Assembly (NCBI RefSeq): GCF_000283155.1
Contig: NW_004454160.1
Coordinates: 4,378,845 to 4,442,844 of the forward strand
Source: Ceratotherium simum simum
Taxonomy: Eukaryota > Chordata > Mammalia > Perissodactyla > Rhinocerotidae
Reading direction: 5' to 3'
Length of the DNA stretch: 64,000 bases
The notes under the pieces are model-generated. The model worked only from the letters and a program-made list of their open reading frames with translations. It had not been told where the DNA came from and ran no database searches. The position numbers and the translations under genes were made by a program. Below, in pieces: positions 54,194 to 64,000 of this stretch. The first letter of the stretch is position 1, and each line of letters opens with the position of its first letter.

Positions 54194-54530
54194 TACAGTC
54201 AATTCTCATTATTTGTAGTAGTTACGTTCTATAAAGTCACCATGAACACTGAATTAACAAATACTGAATGATTGCTCCCAGGGGAAATACAGGGTTAGGT
54301 TCCTGTGAGCCTCTGGTCACAACATTTTCATCAACTGATTAATACATAACCTTGTTTTATGTGTATTTCTGTCTAAAGACACCTTATTTAAGATATATTG
54401 TTGATGCATTACCATTGAACTTATGGCCAACAGCACGATAACTCATGCCTCAGTGAAGCTTATCTAACACAGGTATTTTTCTCCACATGACACATCAGAG
54501 ACTTAAGAACACTAGACAGCACTTCAACAC
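54194..54530 (+). mobile_element. Tigger-like DNA transposon, left part
   Basis: Starts TA-CAGTCAATTCTCATTATTTGTAGTAGTTACGTTCTATAAAGTCACC, then GGGGAAATACAGGGTTAGGTTCCTGTGAGCCTCTGGTCACAACATTTTCATCAAC, a known non-autonomous Tigger (tc1/mariner) pattern. The element continues after the MaLR LTR at 54910 (CACTAAGCTAGGGGCCATTTTAAATTACAAAATCACC). Its right terminus is not clear. Confidence 0.8.
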
Positions 54531-54909
54531 TGTTATGGACTGAATGTGTCTACCAAAATTCATATGTTGAAGTCTTAATCCCAAATGTGACTATATTTGG
54601 AGGTAGGGCCTTTAAGGAGGTGATTAAGGTTAAATGAGGTCATAAGGGTGGGGCCCTAATCCGATAGGACTGGTGTCCTTGTAAGAAGAAGAAAAGACAC
54701 CAGGAGTGCACATGCACAAAGAAAAGGCCATGTGAGGCCACAGTGAGAACGTGACCATCTGCTAGCCAGGAAGAGAGTTCTCACCAGAAATCAACCTTGC
54801 TGGTGCTTTGATCTTGGACTTCCAGCCTCCAGAACTGTGAGAAAATAAACTTCTGTTGTTCAAGCCACCCAGTCTGTGGTATCTTGTTGTGGCAGCTGGA
54901 GCTAATACC
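54531..54909 (+). mobile_element. MaLR solo LTR (MLT1-like) nested in a transposon
   Basis: TGTTATGGACTGAATGTGTCTACCAAAATTCATATGTTGAAGTC..., GGTAGGGCCTTTAAGGAGGTGATTAAGG, CCAGCCTCCAGAACTGTGAGAAAATAAACTTCTGTTGTTCAAGCCACCCAGTCTGTGGTA is the MLT1-type LTR plan, including AATAAA. AACAC at 54526-54530 and 54910-54914 is the 5-bp target duplication. Removing the LTR rejoins the Tigger-like element. Confidence 0.93.
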
Positions 54910-54985
54910 AACACTAAGCTAGGGGCCATTTTAAATTACAAAATCACCCACAAAAATCGCAAAAGAGGAATCTAATAGAGAAAAT
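54910..54985 (+). mobile_element. Tigger-like DNA transposon, right part
   Basis: CACTAAGCTAGGGGCCATTTTAAATTACAAAATCACCCACAAAAATCGCAAAAGAGG continues the element interrupted at 54530. The terminal inverted repeat is missing or unrecognisable. Confidence 0.65.
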
Positions 54986-55249
54986 GCAGACAAATTTTAC
55001 CACCTTGGCTCATCTGGGAAACTACGCCCCTGTGCCAACCATAGTTCTCTCACTTTATACTCTTATAACATCTTGCTTTTGACACATTCTCAGGATGTGG
55101 TATCCTGGGGTTGCCTTTTGGAATCCTGTGTGGCTTCTTGAGTCATAGTTAAATCCCCACTCAGTTATGTGTCTGTTCTGATAGAGTCCAACTTCCTCAG
55201 CCTGAGGTCTGCTTGAGTTCTAATTTATATATTCTATCATCTTTCTGTG
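54986..55249. other. Spacer, nothing recognised
   Basis: No supported feature. Confidence 0.4.
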
Positions 55250-56068
55250 CTTTTTAAAAATCTGCCTTAATCTTTTTTCTTCTTTTCTTTGGTAGATTTA
55301 ATTTTTATTTTTATTAAGGTTTAATATGCAAAAGTTTAAAGAGTCAAGTAGTTCCACAATGCTTATTACCAAAAAGAATAATAATACCAATAGCAGCCTC
55401 CTGATCGCCCCTCCTCACATTTCCCATTCTCCTGAGAGAACCACCCTCAAATTTTTAAAGATTCTTTTGGTATTGACATCCCTCTCTCTAAATAACACGA
55501 TCATATAGTTGCTTCTTGATTTTTTTCTATTTTAGGGGTTATGTATAGACTTCTTGCCCCTAATCCTCCCAATAAAGTAATCTTGCAATTTTGGATAGAT
55601 CAATATTCAGTGTTTGTATTACTAATGGTGATGTAAATGATACACACTGCTAAGTGATATGGTATATAATGATTTGCTTTCCTGTACAAGTATTATTTTT
55701 CCTACAGTTAATTATTGTCTTTTGTTTGTTGAGTAATGTTCTCTATACATATCCCTAATTTATTCCCAAAGTCTCTCTCAGATGTGTAAATCTTTTCTCA
55801 ATATGCTTAAACACATCAGATATTTTGTCAATTTCATCTTCTTGAATAATTCTCTCCTGGTCCCTTTCCCTGTTCCAGTGAGGATTGGTCAATCTCTAAG
55901 CCTGCTATGCAGTGTCCTGGATCCTCTCTCTTAGTTTATAACTTCATTTTGGCCAAGCACATTCCTCTAGTAGCTTCCTGAAAAAGGGGGTAAATTAGAG
56001 GTAAATCTTAGAGCTGCCCATGTGTCTGAAAATGCCTTTATTCTACCCTCACATCTAAATGATAGTTT

Positions 56069-56273
56069 GGAGCCAGCCCTGATGGCCTAGTGGTTAAAGT
56101 TCAGCGTGCTCCTCTTTGGTGGCCCAGGTTCACTTCCCGGGCACGGAACCACACCACTTGTCTGTCACTAGCCGTGCTCTGGTGGAGCTCACATAGAAGA
56201 ACTAGAAGGACTTACAGCTAGAATATACAACTATGCACTGGGGCTTTGGGGAAGGGAGAAAAAAAAAGATAAG
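56069..56273 (+). mobile_element. ERE-related SINE, divergent short form
   Basis: Head GGAGCCAGCCCTGATGGCCTAGTGGTTAAAG, box-B-like GGTTCACTTCCCGGGC, and 3' part CTAGAAGGACTTACAGCTAGAATATACAACTATGCACTGGGGCTTTGGGG. Target duplication CTAAATGATAGTTT at 56055-56068 and 56274-56287 in L1 sequence. It belongs to the same divergent branch as the copy at 51975. Confidence 0.92.
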
Positions 56274-57707
56274 CTAAATGATAGTTTTCCTTAGAATACT
56301 AGGCTAGAAAATCCTCAGAATTTGAAGGCACCACTCTGTTGTCTTCTGGCTTCTGGTACAGTTGTTGAGAAGTCAAAGGTCTTTCTACTTCTTGATCCTT
56401 GAGTCTCTGTCTTTCTTTCTCTCTTTCTTTCTTCCTTTCCCCACCTGCTTTTCTTTGTCCCAATGTTCTGAAATTTTACAAAGATATATTTTGTTGTGGA
56501 TCCATTTTCTTTCTGAGTGCTAGGTCCTTAGGGAGCCCTTTTAATAGTGAACCTGACGTCCTTTGATTCAGGAAATGTTTTGGAATTATTTCATGGACAG
56601 TAAACTCCCTTCTGCTTCCACTGTTCTCTTTCTGCAATGCCCATCACTTAGATTTTGGACCTATTAGACCAGTTTTCTAATTTAAAAATCTTTTTATTAC
56701 TATTTTTCTTTGCATTTTTGCTCTATCATCTAAGAAATTTCCTCAACGTCATCTTCCAGCCCTTTTGTTGAATTTTCTGTTTCTGCTATTATATTTGTAA
56801 TTTCCAAGAACACTCCTGGTTCTTTGAATAGTCTTTTTTCATGGCTCTCTGTTCTTTTTTCATTGATGCCATATTGTCTCATTCCTTTGTGCACATTAAG
56901 GGTAGAGGGCTTTTTAAGTTTTCCTCCTTTGCCTCTAATGTTTACGTGTGTTTGTTTGAGCCCCAATCTTTCATGTTAGGGGCTTTCCTCATGTCCATGG
57001 GGATCCTTGACCGTCTGCTCATATTTAAGAGGGGCACAGTAAAGACTGAAATCTCCGTGTGGGTGGAAGGGGCTTAGTGACTGCAGACTTCACTCTAGGG
57101 TCATCTAGCTGTGTGGTTTCACTGGGGAACCCTGAATGTCAATGTCATTGGATCTTTTTTGATAAGATTTTTTCGAGCTGGTAAGTCTTTTCCAATATCC
57201 TGCCTGAAAAATATTACAAATATTCTGCCTGATTTCTGCACACTGGTTGGGGGTCCTCCGAGCTCAGTCCCAACATTCAGTAGAAAACTTTTATTTAATC
57301 CCTCTGTTTTTAATGTAGTCCCCTTCTCTCAACAGTGCATGGGGCCCCCCAATCCAGAAAACCTCTGTCTTACTGTCTCCAGAGAATTAATCTGCAGGCC
57401 TTGGCTGGGCAGTGACTGATCTGCATGGTGTAGGGGAGGAATCTGGGATCTAGTTGCTTCTTATGCAGATCTCTAACCAGTCTTTCTGGTTTAGCCTCAT
57501 CATCATTCCTACTTCTGGAGATACCTGGTGCCACCAGTTCCTATGCCTTTTGAGGATTTAATGGAGTAAATCAGTTTGCACCATGGCTTTCCCCATTGCT
57601 GCCTTCTGATTAATTCAACTTTTGAAGTCTTCTCAGTCAGTTACCACCCTTCTCTCCGCTTTGTCGAGCTCCCAAAATTGTGCTACTGTTTGTTTTTTTT
57701 TTTTTCC

Positions 57708-58012
57708 TCTCTGCTCTCTTTGTCCTTGTGGTTTATGTCTTTTATTTTTGTTAAGTTTAATCTTATTGTTGTTAAGTTTACTCTTATTTTTGTTGGATTT
57801 TGGAAGGGGATAAAGGCTGATGTATGAGTTAAGCTGCTATTTTAAACTAAAACTTCCTCTGCCTGTTAACTTCTCTGTTCTCTTTGTCCTTGTGGTTTAT
57901 GTTTTTTATTTTTGTTAAGTTTAATGTTATTTTTGTCGGGTTTTGGAAGAGGATAGAGGCTGATGCACAAATTAAGCTGCTATTCTAAACTAAAACTTCC
58001 TCTGCCTGTTAC
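57708..58012. repeat. Tandem duplication, 164 bp + 141 bp
   Basis: TCTCTG[C/T]TCTCTTTGTCCTTGTGGTTTATG through AACTAAAACTTCCTCTGCCTGTTA occurs twice head-to-tail (57708-57871, 57872-58012). The first copy carries an additional small internal repeat of about 22 bp (TTATTGTTGTTAAGTTTACTC). It is within antisense L1 5' sequence. Confidence 0.9.
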
Positions 58013-58430
58013 CCCTGCCCTGCCCGCTCCCCAATGACAGCTTCCTGCAATCAAGGTATAGCCTCCCCAGCCCACATGGCTGGGCTCTGCTGCACCAGTT
58101 CATTTTGAGCCTCAAGCACTGGTGGACTGTTTGCTTAAATCCGTGAAGGTTGATTGCCCACCCGCAAATATTTGCTGTAAGCACCTCCCCTATGTCAGCC
58201 CTGACCAGTGGGTAGATCTTGTGCAGACAGGTAGGGTATCAGAAAGACCAGAATTTCCCCTGCCTCTTCCTCCCCTGGTCTGTATTGCTGTGAATGAACC
58301 CCCAGGCTGTCTGGTGGAGAGACATCCACATGTATTATCAGGGTGGCTCTGCTTATGGGATCAGGGAAGTGACAGCAGGCTGGTGGCTCAATCTTGGCTT
58401 TCTGAGGTGGTCTCACAGGTCTGTTCTTGA

Positions 58431-58679
58431 GCCTTTAATACATCTGGTATAGGATTTTATCCATTGTCCTGTGTGGCCTGCCGTTAGGAAACTAACTCAG
58501 TGACTCAAACTCACAGCACACTAAGTCACCTTACAGAGTGCTGATTTATTAATTTATAATAGGCTGTGTCTCTTTGCAACAATTAGACTACTTATATCTG
58601 CCATCCAGGGCATTCCTTCTCAGGTATCAAGCCAGAAAGAAGGCTCAAGTCAGCAGGTGTCTTCTGTACATCAGGATAT
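58431..58679. other. Spacer, nothing recognised
   Basis: No supported feature. Confidence 0.4.
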
Positions 58680-58845
58680 ACCAGTGACATTTATATACAT
58701 TATTTCCAGTTAATCCTCACTCTCACCCTGTGAGGTGTTAGCCCCCTTTTACAGATGAGGAAACTAATGTTCAAGGAGGCTGAGTAAATTACTCAAGGTT
58801 GCAGAGCCAGTGAAAGAGAGTCAGAACCTTCTGGCCCCTCAACCT
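58680..58845 (-). mobile_element. MIR SINE, antisense
   Basis: TTAATCCTCACTCTCACCCTGTGAGGTGTTAGCCCCCTTTTACAGATGAGGAAACTAATGTTCAAGGAGGCTGAGTAAATTACTCAAGGTTGCAGAGCCAGTGAAAGAGAG: clear antisense MIR core. Confidence 0.9.
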
Positions 58846-60099
58846 GTGGGCCTCCTCCTACCCTGAACTAGATGACCACAGAACAGGACACAGAGATGAG
58901 ATGGTCTCATAGGGTTCATGTCACAGCAGAGTTCATGAGTCAGGAAAGGCCCCTCTCAGGACCTTCAATTTGAGACAGGTGAAGAGCCAGGGGAAGAGTG
59001 TGGGCAGTGCCCCTGAGGTTGGAAACATACTAGTGAGCTTGAGGAATCATGTGGCTGCAGCCTGGTGAGCACAGGCGAGCCCCGAGGAGCCCACCTGAGA
59101 GACTGTGTAGAGGAAGACTGAGATGAAATTGCCAGTCCACAGCCGAGGACCCTTGGAGCTAGGCGGACCCAGCTGCTAGGATCAAACTGCTCTTTAGGGA
59201 GGGCAGGGAGGCTGTCTATGAAATAGACCGGCATTTTCTACCTTCATTTGACGCTCTAGGATATACCAGACCCTCAAATTATCTGGATATGTTTTTCCAA
59301 CATGGCCGACTTCCTTGTATTGGAAATTCCCACAGAGGATCAGTTAACTGGGCTATCACTGTTTTTCTTACATGCTGTATTATTTGTAATGTCCTCAAGT
59401 TTGACTAGTCACTGATGATTAATAATTTGAGGACCAATAGACCTGTAGTTCCCCAACTTGAAAGCCCATTGATTCACCACAGAGGCTGTTAAAAATATGG
59501 AGGCTTGGGCCCTGACCTCAGCTACTGCATCATCAGTATTTGTTTTACAAGCTCCACAACCTAACCTTATGCAGCTGGCCTGACCACTTCTCAGAAAGTC
59601 CACGCTCTGGGGCAGGGTCAGCTGAACGTCACACAACATCAGACAAGTGGGTGACTGCAGCCCAAATCTTGAGCAAGGCCCATTTTTTCATCTCATGGTG
59701 GAGGTTTCAGCAGGGTAGAGAGGGTGGCTTATATATGTCACTGCCAAGTATGTTCACTTCCCTTCGTCTCATCAAGACTGTACTCACCCATTGAATCAAT
59801 TGGCTAGTGATATTTTCAATAAAGTGCTATGGGCAATGCTCAGAAATGGTCACTGTCCTCAAGCAGCTGATCAACTATGCATTTCATCAATTGTAAAACA
59901 CACTTTCTTTTTTTCACGTTTTAATATCTCAGAAATGGGGTTGTGCCTAAAAATTGATTGTACGTTAGCATTTGTTGTAACACAATTGAGAGTGTTTTTT
60001 CTTTCTTGGTGGTATGGAAAATAGTGATGTCTCTTGAAAACAAGGAAACATAGTGGTCGAAAAAGGAGCAACGTGCTTGTGTAAACAGGTAGCCGACAC
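58846..60099. other. Mostly unique; one MER5/MER20-like relic
   Basis: 59440-59600 (TGTAGTTCCCCAACTTGAAAGCCCATTGATTCACC..., CTTGGGCCCTGACCTCAGCTACTGCATCATCAGTATTTG) resembles a diverged hAT-Charlie short element. Elsewhere no gene, RNA or named repeat. Frames of 60-90 codons on both strands are unremarkable. Confidence 0.45.
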
Positions 60100-60460
60100 G
60101 AGCCCGGCTCATGCTGTTTGCTCTTCGTGGGTAATTCTGTACCTCTGCTTCACCAGCTCTACTAACTTACTACAGCTCGATTCAAATGGCACCTCCTCCA
60201 GGGAGCCTTCTGGGCCACCCCCATCCCACCACCCAATCTGGATTCAAAGTCCTTCCCCTGGGCTCCTGTACTTACCTCTGACCTATACTTACCAAGCTAT
60301 GTTACATTTGTCCTGTAATTAGTCTACCCCTCTCCCAACTGGATTGTAGCTCCTTGAAGACAAAGATGCAATGGCACATCTCTGTGTTCCTAGTACCTAG
60401 CACAGAGTCTGGCGTGAGTCGAAGCTCAGTAAATGTTTGTTGAATGAAAGAATGATGAAA
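60100..60460 (+). mobile_element. L2 LINE 3' region
   Basis: CAAATGGCACCTCCTCCAGGGAGCCTTCTGGGCCACCCCCATCCC, ... TGTAGCTCCTTGAAGACAAAGATGCAATGG...TGTTCCTAGTACCTAGCACAGAGTCTGGCGTGAGTCGAAGCTCAGTAAATGTTTGTTGAATGA: L2 3' end in order, well preserved for its age. Confidence 0.92.
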
Positions 60461-62052
60461 GATTGAATAGTGACAGGCAATATATGTTCTGTACCATATG
60501 GAATACCACAGGATTTCAGAAGAAAGGCAGAGCACAGGGCTGGAAAGGCTAGGGAAGGCTTCATGAAGAGAATGGGATAGGAGCCATTCTGGCAAGCTGG
60601 CCGATGGACTCGCTCAGGGCTGCAGTGAGGAAAGAGAAAGCGGGCGGTGCGAAGACCTTCGTCTCTCGTACTAGGTAGTTCCTGCGATGACTGTTCCTTG
60701 GCTGGATTCTGTGTTTGAATTTCAGGAGGCGATGGGATTTCGTTCGTCAGTAACCTCAATAATTAACTCTGGGTGCTAAAACAATAGATGCTCAGGTTCA
60801 GAGGAAGAAGCAGTTCAGCCCCCAGTGAGCTCTCACAGGAAGTCCTGAATATACATAGACTTTGTGGTCTAGACCTCAGAGCTTCCTGCCGGGGCCTGAC
60901 AAGGTTTTGCAAATCTAAGAAGCCAGGAGAAGGCGGGCGGACGGGACCACAAACACGGCACCAACATTTCAAAGCAGGTGCCTTCTCACTGCCTATTGTT
61001 TTAGAACCTTAACTGAAAACTGTTTTTTTCTCCCCACTTCCCCCAAAGTACAGCTAGCACAACTGCTAGCAGGGAATGGGGTCTGACCTTTTAATAATGG
61101 TCATTTAAGACACTTAGGATTTGATTCAACCAAATCATCTCTTGCCTGACCTTTTGTCTGTTGTCTGCTAGGCTCATGGCACCTCCAGTATTCACGGGTT
61201 CCCCTCTTTCAAAGTTGGCTCTACAGATCATTGTGACCCCGCCTGAACAGTCCAGGAAGTGAGACCTGGACAATTACGTTTTCTGGTGCCTCTTGTTGAA
61301 GTTTGTGTACAGAGGTTTCAATTCATGCTACAAATCTACCAGCAGGTTGTGGGGCCAGCTTTGCAGCTGAGAACTGGGGAGCATGTTCTGGTTGCTCTGG
61401 TGGGGATGAAGGTGGCCCAGGTGAATTGAGGTGACCAAATTTGATCCTGCTGTCACATCAACCACCTCTCTCATTTGGCAGCCTGAGGCTGGGCATCTTT
61501 CTACAATGAGTAGACACTGGGGTCAAGTCAAGGCTTTTATTTTACTTCTAGTCCTGAGACAGTGGGCAATTGTCCACCAGGCACACGAGAAACCCAGGAG
61601 TCTCTCGAGCAGGCTGGCTGCTGCGGGGAGACCCGGGCACAGCCATCACTTGACGGCTCATGTCGGCATGTGACCTGAGAGGACGGTGAGGACGTCTCTA
61701 GGATGCTGTGCTTGGTCGCCCATCCACCTAAACCTTGTTGTTCATGTCCCGGTGTGGTGGAGATCTGTGAGGAGGCAGAGACTCCAGATCTTAGGCCACG
61801 TGGCTGAGTTAGACGGTGAAGGTGTGCTGCAGCCCACGAGCTCAGGAGGCGATACTGTCCTATGTGTAGAACACACTTGATTAGAGGAAGGGGACAACTG
61901 TGTCAGGAGACAGTTACAAGTTCTCTGTGGCCCCACGGGGAGGTTTCGGTTGAACTCGAGGCCTGGGGAGGGGAGGGCCTTTCTGCTGGTAAGCTTGTGT
62001 GCCTGGGGCAGGAGCTAGCCTCTTCTGCTGCTGGTGCTGGACACGGTGGCCA
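60461..62052. other. Unique GC-moderate sequence, no gene recognised
   Basis: CpGs are locally more frequent around 60590-60750 and 61590-62230 than elsewhere in the window but do not form a convincing island. Several frames of 60-120 codons on both strands lack domains. Confidence 0.4.
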
Positions 62053-62061
62053 GGAGGCAGA

Positions 62062-62124
62062 GGGCGATGACCAGGTGCCTGCGGGCGATGGCCAGGTGCC
62101 TGGGGACGATGGCAAGGCGGTGGA
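62062..62124 (+). repeat. 21-bp unit repeated three times
   Basis: GGGCGATGACCAGGTGCCTGC, GGGCGATGGCCAGGTGCCTGG and GGACGATGGCAAGGCGGTGGA lie head-to-tail. Because the unit is a multiple of three, frames on both strands stay open and give 7-residue repeats (Pro/Gly/His-rich on the minus strand). Coding is possible but unsupported. Confidence 0.85.
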
Positions 62125-64000
62125 GGAGGCTGGGATGCGGCTGGAGCTTGAGGAGTCGAGCCTGGCATTTGGTGGGGCTTCCGGCCCCTTTCCTCGGACG
62201 CTACTTTGTGTGCTCTTATCTCCAGCTCCTCATCTGTAACAACAAAACCTCTAGAGAGTTCATCTTGGCAAAACACAATCAACGTAACTATTTCTTGAGT
62301 GTACCTCCTATGTACAAGGCTTCATGCCAGCTGCTTTGGGGAATGTGACCAGGAAGCAGAAGCCACCTCTACCCTCTAAGGGTTCCGGGTCTTGTAACGG
62401 AGGCAGGAATGCCCACCAGCAAAGTTGCGTGAGAGCCCAGGACTTGAGAGAGCTCTGGGGGCTAGAGGCAAGGAGACATGAGTGGAGGGCTTTGTGCCTG
62501 GGTCTCCCAGGAGCAGAGCAGGCGCTCAGACCCCAGAGCCCTGTGTGGTCCTGGAGATCACGCCCTGAGAGCCAGCACCTCGTGTTAGAGCCCTTGTAAT
62601 AGGATCTAAGGAGTCAGAGAGGACATTAGTTACTAGCTTCCTTCAGATGGGTTTCTCCCTTAGACCTGCCTTTTGCTCAGTTCTGGTATAATGCAACCCA
62701 CATTCTGGTGAGGGGCTGAAGCATAGACGAGGGGCATTTTAGTCCTTAAAAACTTACTACTCTCTCAGAAATTCTTAAGTAAGCCCTGTTTTCTTGGGCT
62801 TGGAAGGAAAACAAATGCTCCTCTGGTCCCCTCTCTGGGATTTGCTGCTTTGTGTGTCTGCAGTCCATGAAGACAGGCCCACAGCGGAGGGTGATGGAGT
62901 TTTCCCTTGCTATTTTAAAATCACACAGGAAGTCTGTGAGATGCTCAGCTGCAGTGGCCTGGAGGGCCCCTCTGGCCTGCTGGCCTTGTTTGGGTGACAA
63001 GTCAGGTACTCCAGTCCCTGTGCCTAAGGCCATCCTCTTAGCACTCTGTAGGGAACTAGGAAGAGGACGTTCCCCCTGGGGTGAATGGATGGCCACTCAC
63101 ATTGGTACAAGGATGTGCGGCTTAGGAAGCACAGGCCATCTCTGAGCATCACCCTGTAACTCCAACTGCTGGAAATCCAGGCCTCAGATGGCTTTGAAAG
63201 TGAAGACTCAAAGTCAAACGACATGGTTTTGACATGTGGGAGGCTGTGTGCTCTAAGCACACAAAGTAAAGGACACAGAAAGGGAAAAACACATCCTCTA
63301 TGCCATCTTTGGTGCCCTGAAGGGAGCTGAGGTCATGCCAGGGGGCTGCGGACAGGACTTTGACCCCCACCCCAATTCCCATCTGTGGGACTCAGGAGAG
63401 TCCTTTTTTGTCCCCCATATGACAAGCCTGGGCTGGCCAATGGTTGACTAGTCTGTTCACCCACTGTTTTGTTCATTTGTTCTGTGAATATCTGTTCCCC
63501 ACCTTCTAGGCATTAGATGCCATTGCTAAGTGGCAATGATGGCTAAGACACAAATACTGTCCTCAGGAAGCCCACAATCAAGTAAGTGACATGAATGGGG
63601 ACTGCAAATCACAATGTCAGTATCTGGGAAGAGCTCAGGGCCCCCAGAGAGGTGCAGACCAAGAGCCTCATGAGTTCTGGGAGGAGGAGTGGGGTGTGGC
63701 CAGGCGGCGGAGACCTCAGGCTGGCTTGCACAGACAAGGCTAGCTATGGCTCTGTGCAGCTGCGGGTCAGAGCAGGACTGTGGGCCTCAGCATGCCCACA
63801 CCCAGCTGTAGCTTCAGCCACTTCCCAAACATCTGCTCCAAGGAATTCCTCCAGGCTCAGTGTCCCTCTCCCTCCTTTCATCTCCTGGTGACTCAACCCA
63901 GGGCCGGGACTAGGGTGAAGCAAGCAAGGTTCCCAGGCACAACGTTGAAGGAGGCCCTAACTCTCGGGGTTGGGCAAGGGCAGGGTCAACCCTGATAGGG
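62125..64000. other. Unique or ancient-repeat spacer to window end
   Basis: Short stretches (62295-62400 ACCTCCTATGTACAAGGCTTCATGCCAGCTGCTTTGGGGAATGTGACC; 63490-63590 CCCCACCTTCTAGGCATTAGATGCC..., CTGTCCTCAGGAAGCCCACAATCAAG) resemble a common ancient mammalian repeat. Frames of up to 116 codons have no domain. No gene or RNA supported. Confidence 0.4.

Larger units (their letters stand above)
55250..58430 (-). mobile_element. L1 LINE material, antisense, with an ERE and a tandem duplication
   Basis: Antisense old-L1 text throughout: CTGCCCATGTGTCTGAAAATGCCTTTATTCTACCCTCACATCTAAATGATAGTTT, GTTGTCTTCTGGCTTCTGG, TTTTCATGGCTCTCTGTTC, TTTCATGTTAGGGGCTTTCC, GTGGTTTCACTGGGGAACCCTGAATG, GTTGGATTTTGGAAGGGGATAAAGGCTGATG. 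The 5' UTR side lies at high coordinates. Frames of up to 102 codons are incidental. Two adjoining elements may be merged here. Confidence 0.65.

Noticed and set aside
56069..56180. tRNA-gene-like A and B boxes in this and the other SINE heads
   Set aside because: They resemble tRNA because EREs are tRNA-derived. Each sits in a full SINE with tail and target duplication, and no cloverleaf with an intact acceptor stem is present.
60590..62230. CpG-island promoter
   Set aside because: CpGs are somewhat enriched in patches but not dense or continuous enough, and no TATA/initiator plus first exon is recognisable.

Overview
This is mammalian nuclear DNA, almost certainly from a perissodactyl (horse/ass/zebra or a close relative). 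The diagnostic signal is 16 copies of a tRNA-derived SINE whose head reads GGCCGGCCC-(T/C)GTGGCTTAGCGGTTAAG, followed by a box-B-like GGTTCGGATCC and ACATACAGCAACTAGAAGGATGTGCA. This is the equine repetitive element (ERE) family. Composition is AT-rich, introns or intergenic spacers dominate, and every long reading frame I examined lies inside or antisense to a repeat, or has no coding character. I find no confident protein-coding gene, rRNA, functional tRNA or CRISPR array. A run of exactly 100 Ns at 47566-47665 shows that this is a draft assembly.

Layout. 1-3.6 kb: a truncated ERE, two antisense L1 3' ends, another repeat 3' end, an ERE and a MIR. 3.8-8 kb: a long-form ERE, LTR-like material and a clear solo LTR (7286-7865). 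8.9-14.9 kb: one old antisense L1 of about 3.8 kb, split by a MER20-type hAT element, an ERV1-type solo LTR, a Tc1/mariner-type palindromic element, three EREs and one unassigned insert. 15.4-18.6 kb: a young ERE, an L2 3' end and two antisense L1 3' ends. 18.6-25 kb: mostly unique, partly GC-rich sequence with a minisatellite and a foldback MITE. 25-31 kb: a MaLR LTR, an ERE, several MIR copies, a CTCF-like site, a MER5A relic and old L1 pieces. 31-34.5 kb: an L1 3' UTR, a HAL1/L1-like segment and a MER21-like LTR. 34.5-39 kb: the longest block with little recognisable repeat, AT-rich. 39-41.2 kb: antisense L1 5' material. 42-47.8 kb: three EREs (one holding the N gap), an L1 3' UTR and a minisatellite. 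48.6 kb: one exon-like segment on the minus strand, the best candidate for coding DNA here. 49.8-58.4 kb: antisense L1 material with five EREs, plus a MaLR LTR nested in a Tigger-like transposon. 58.4-64 kb: MIR, L2 and mostly unique, GC-richer sequence.

The main information in the window is the insertion history. Target-site duplications and nesting order can be read directly for most EREs, several LTRs and some DNA transposons. I saw no new biological system. The items most worth checking are the candidate exon at 48630-48751, the CTCF-like site near 27.5 kb, the modular tail of the ERE SINEs and a handful of palindromic or foldback structures. Family names come from recognising consensus features by eye, so subfamily labels are tentative.
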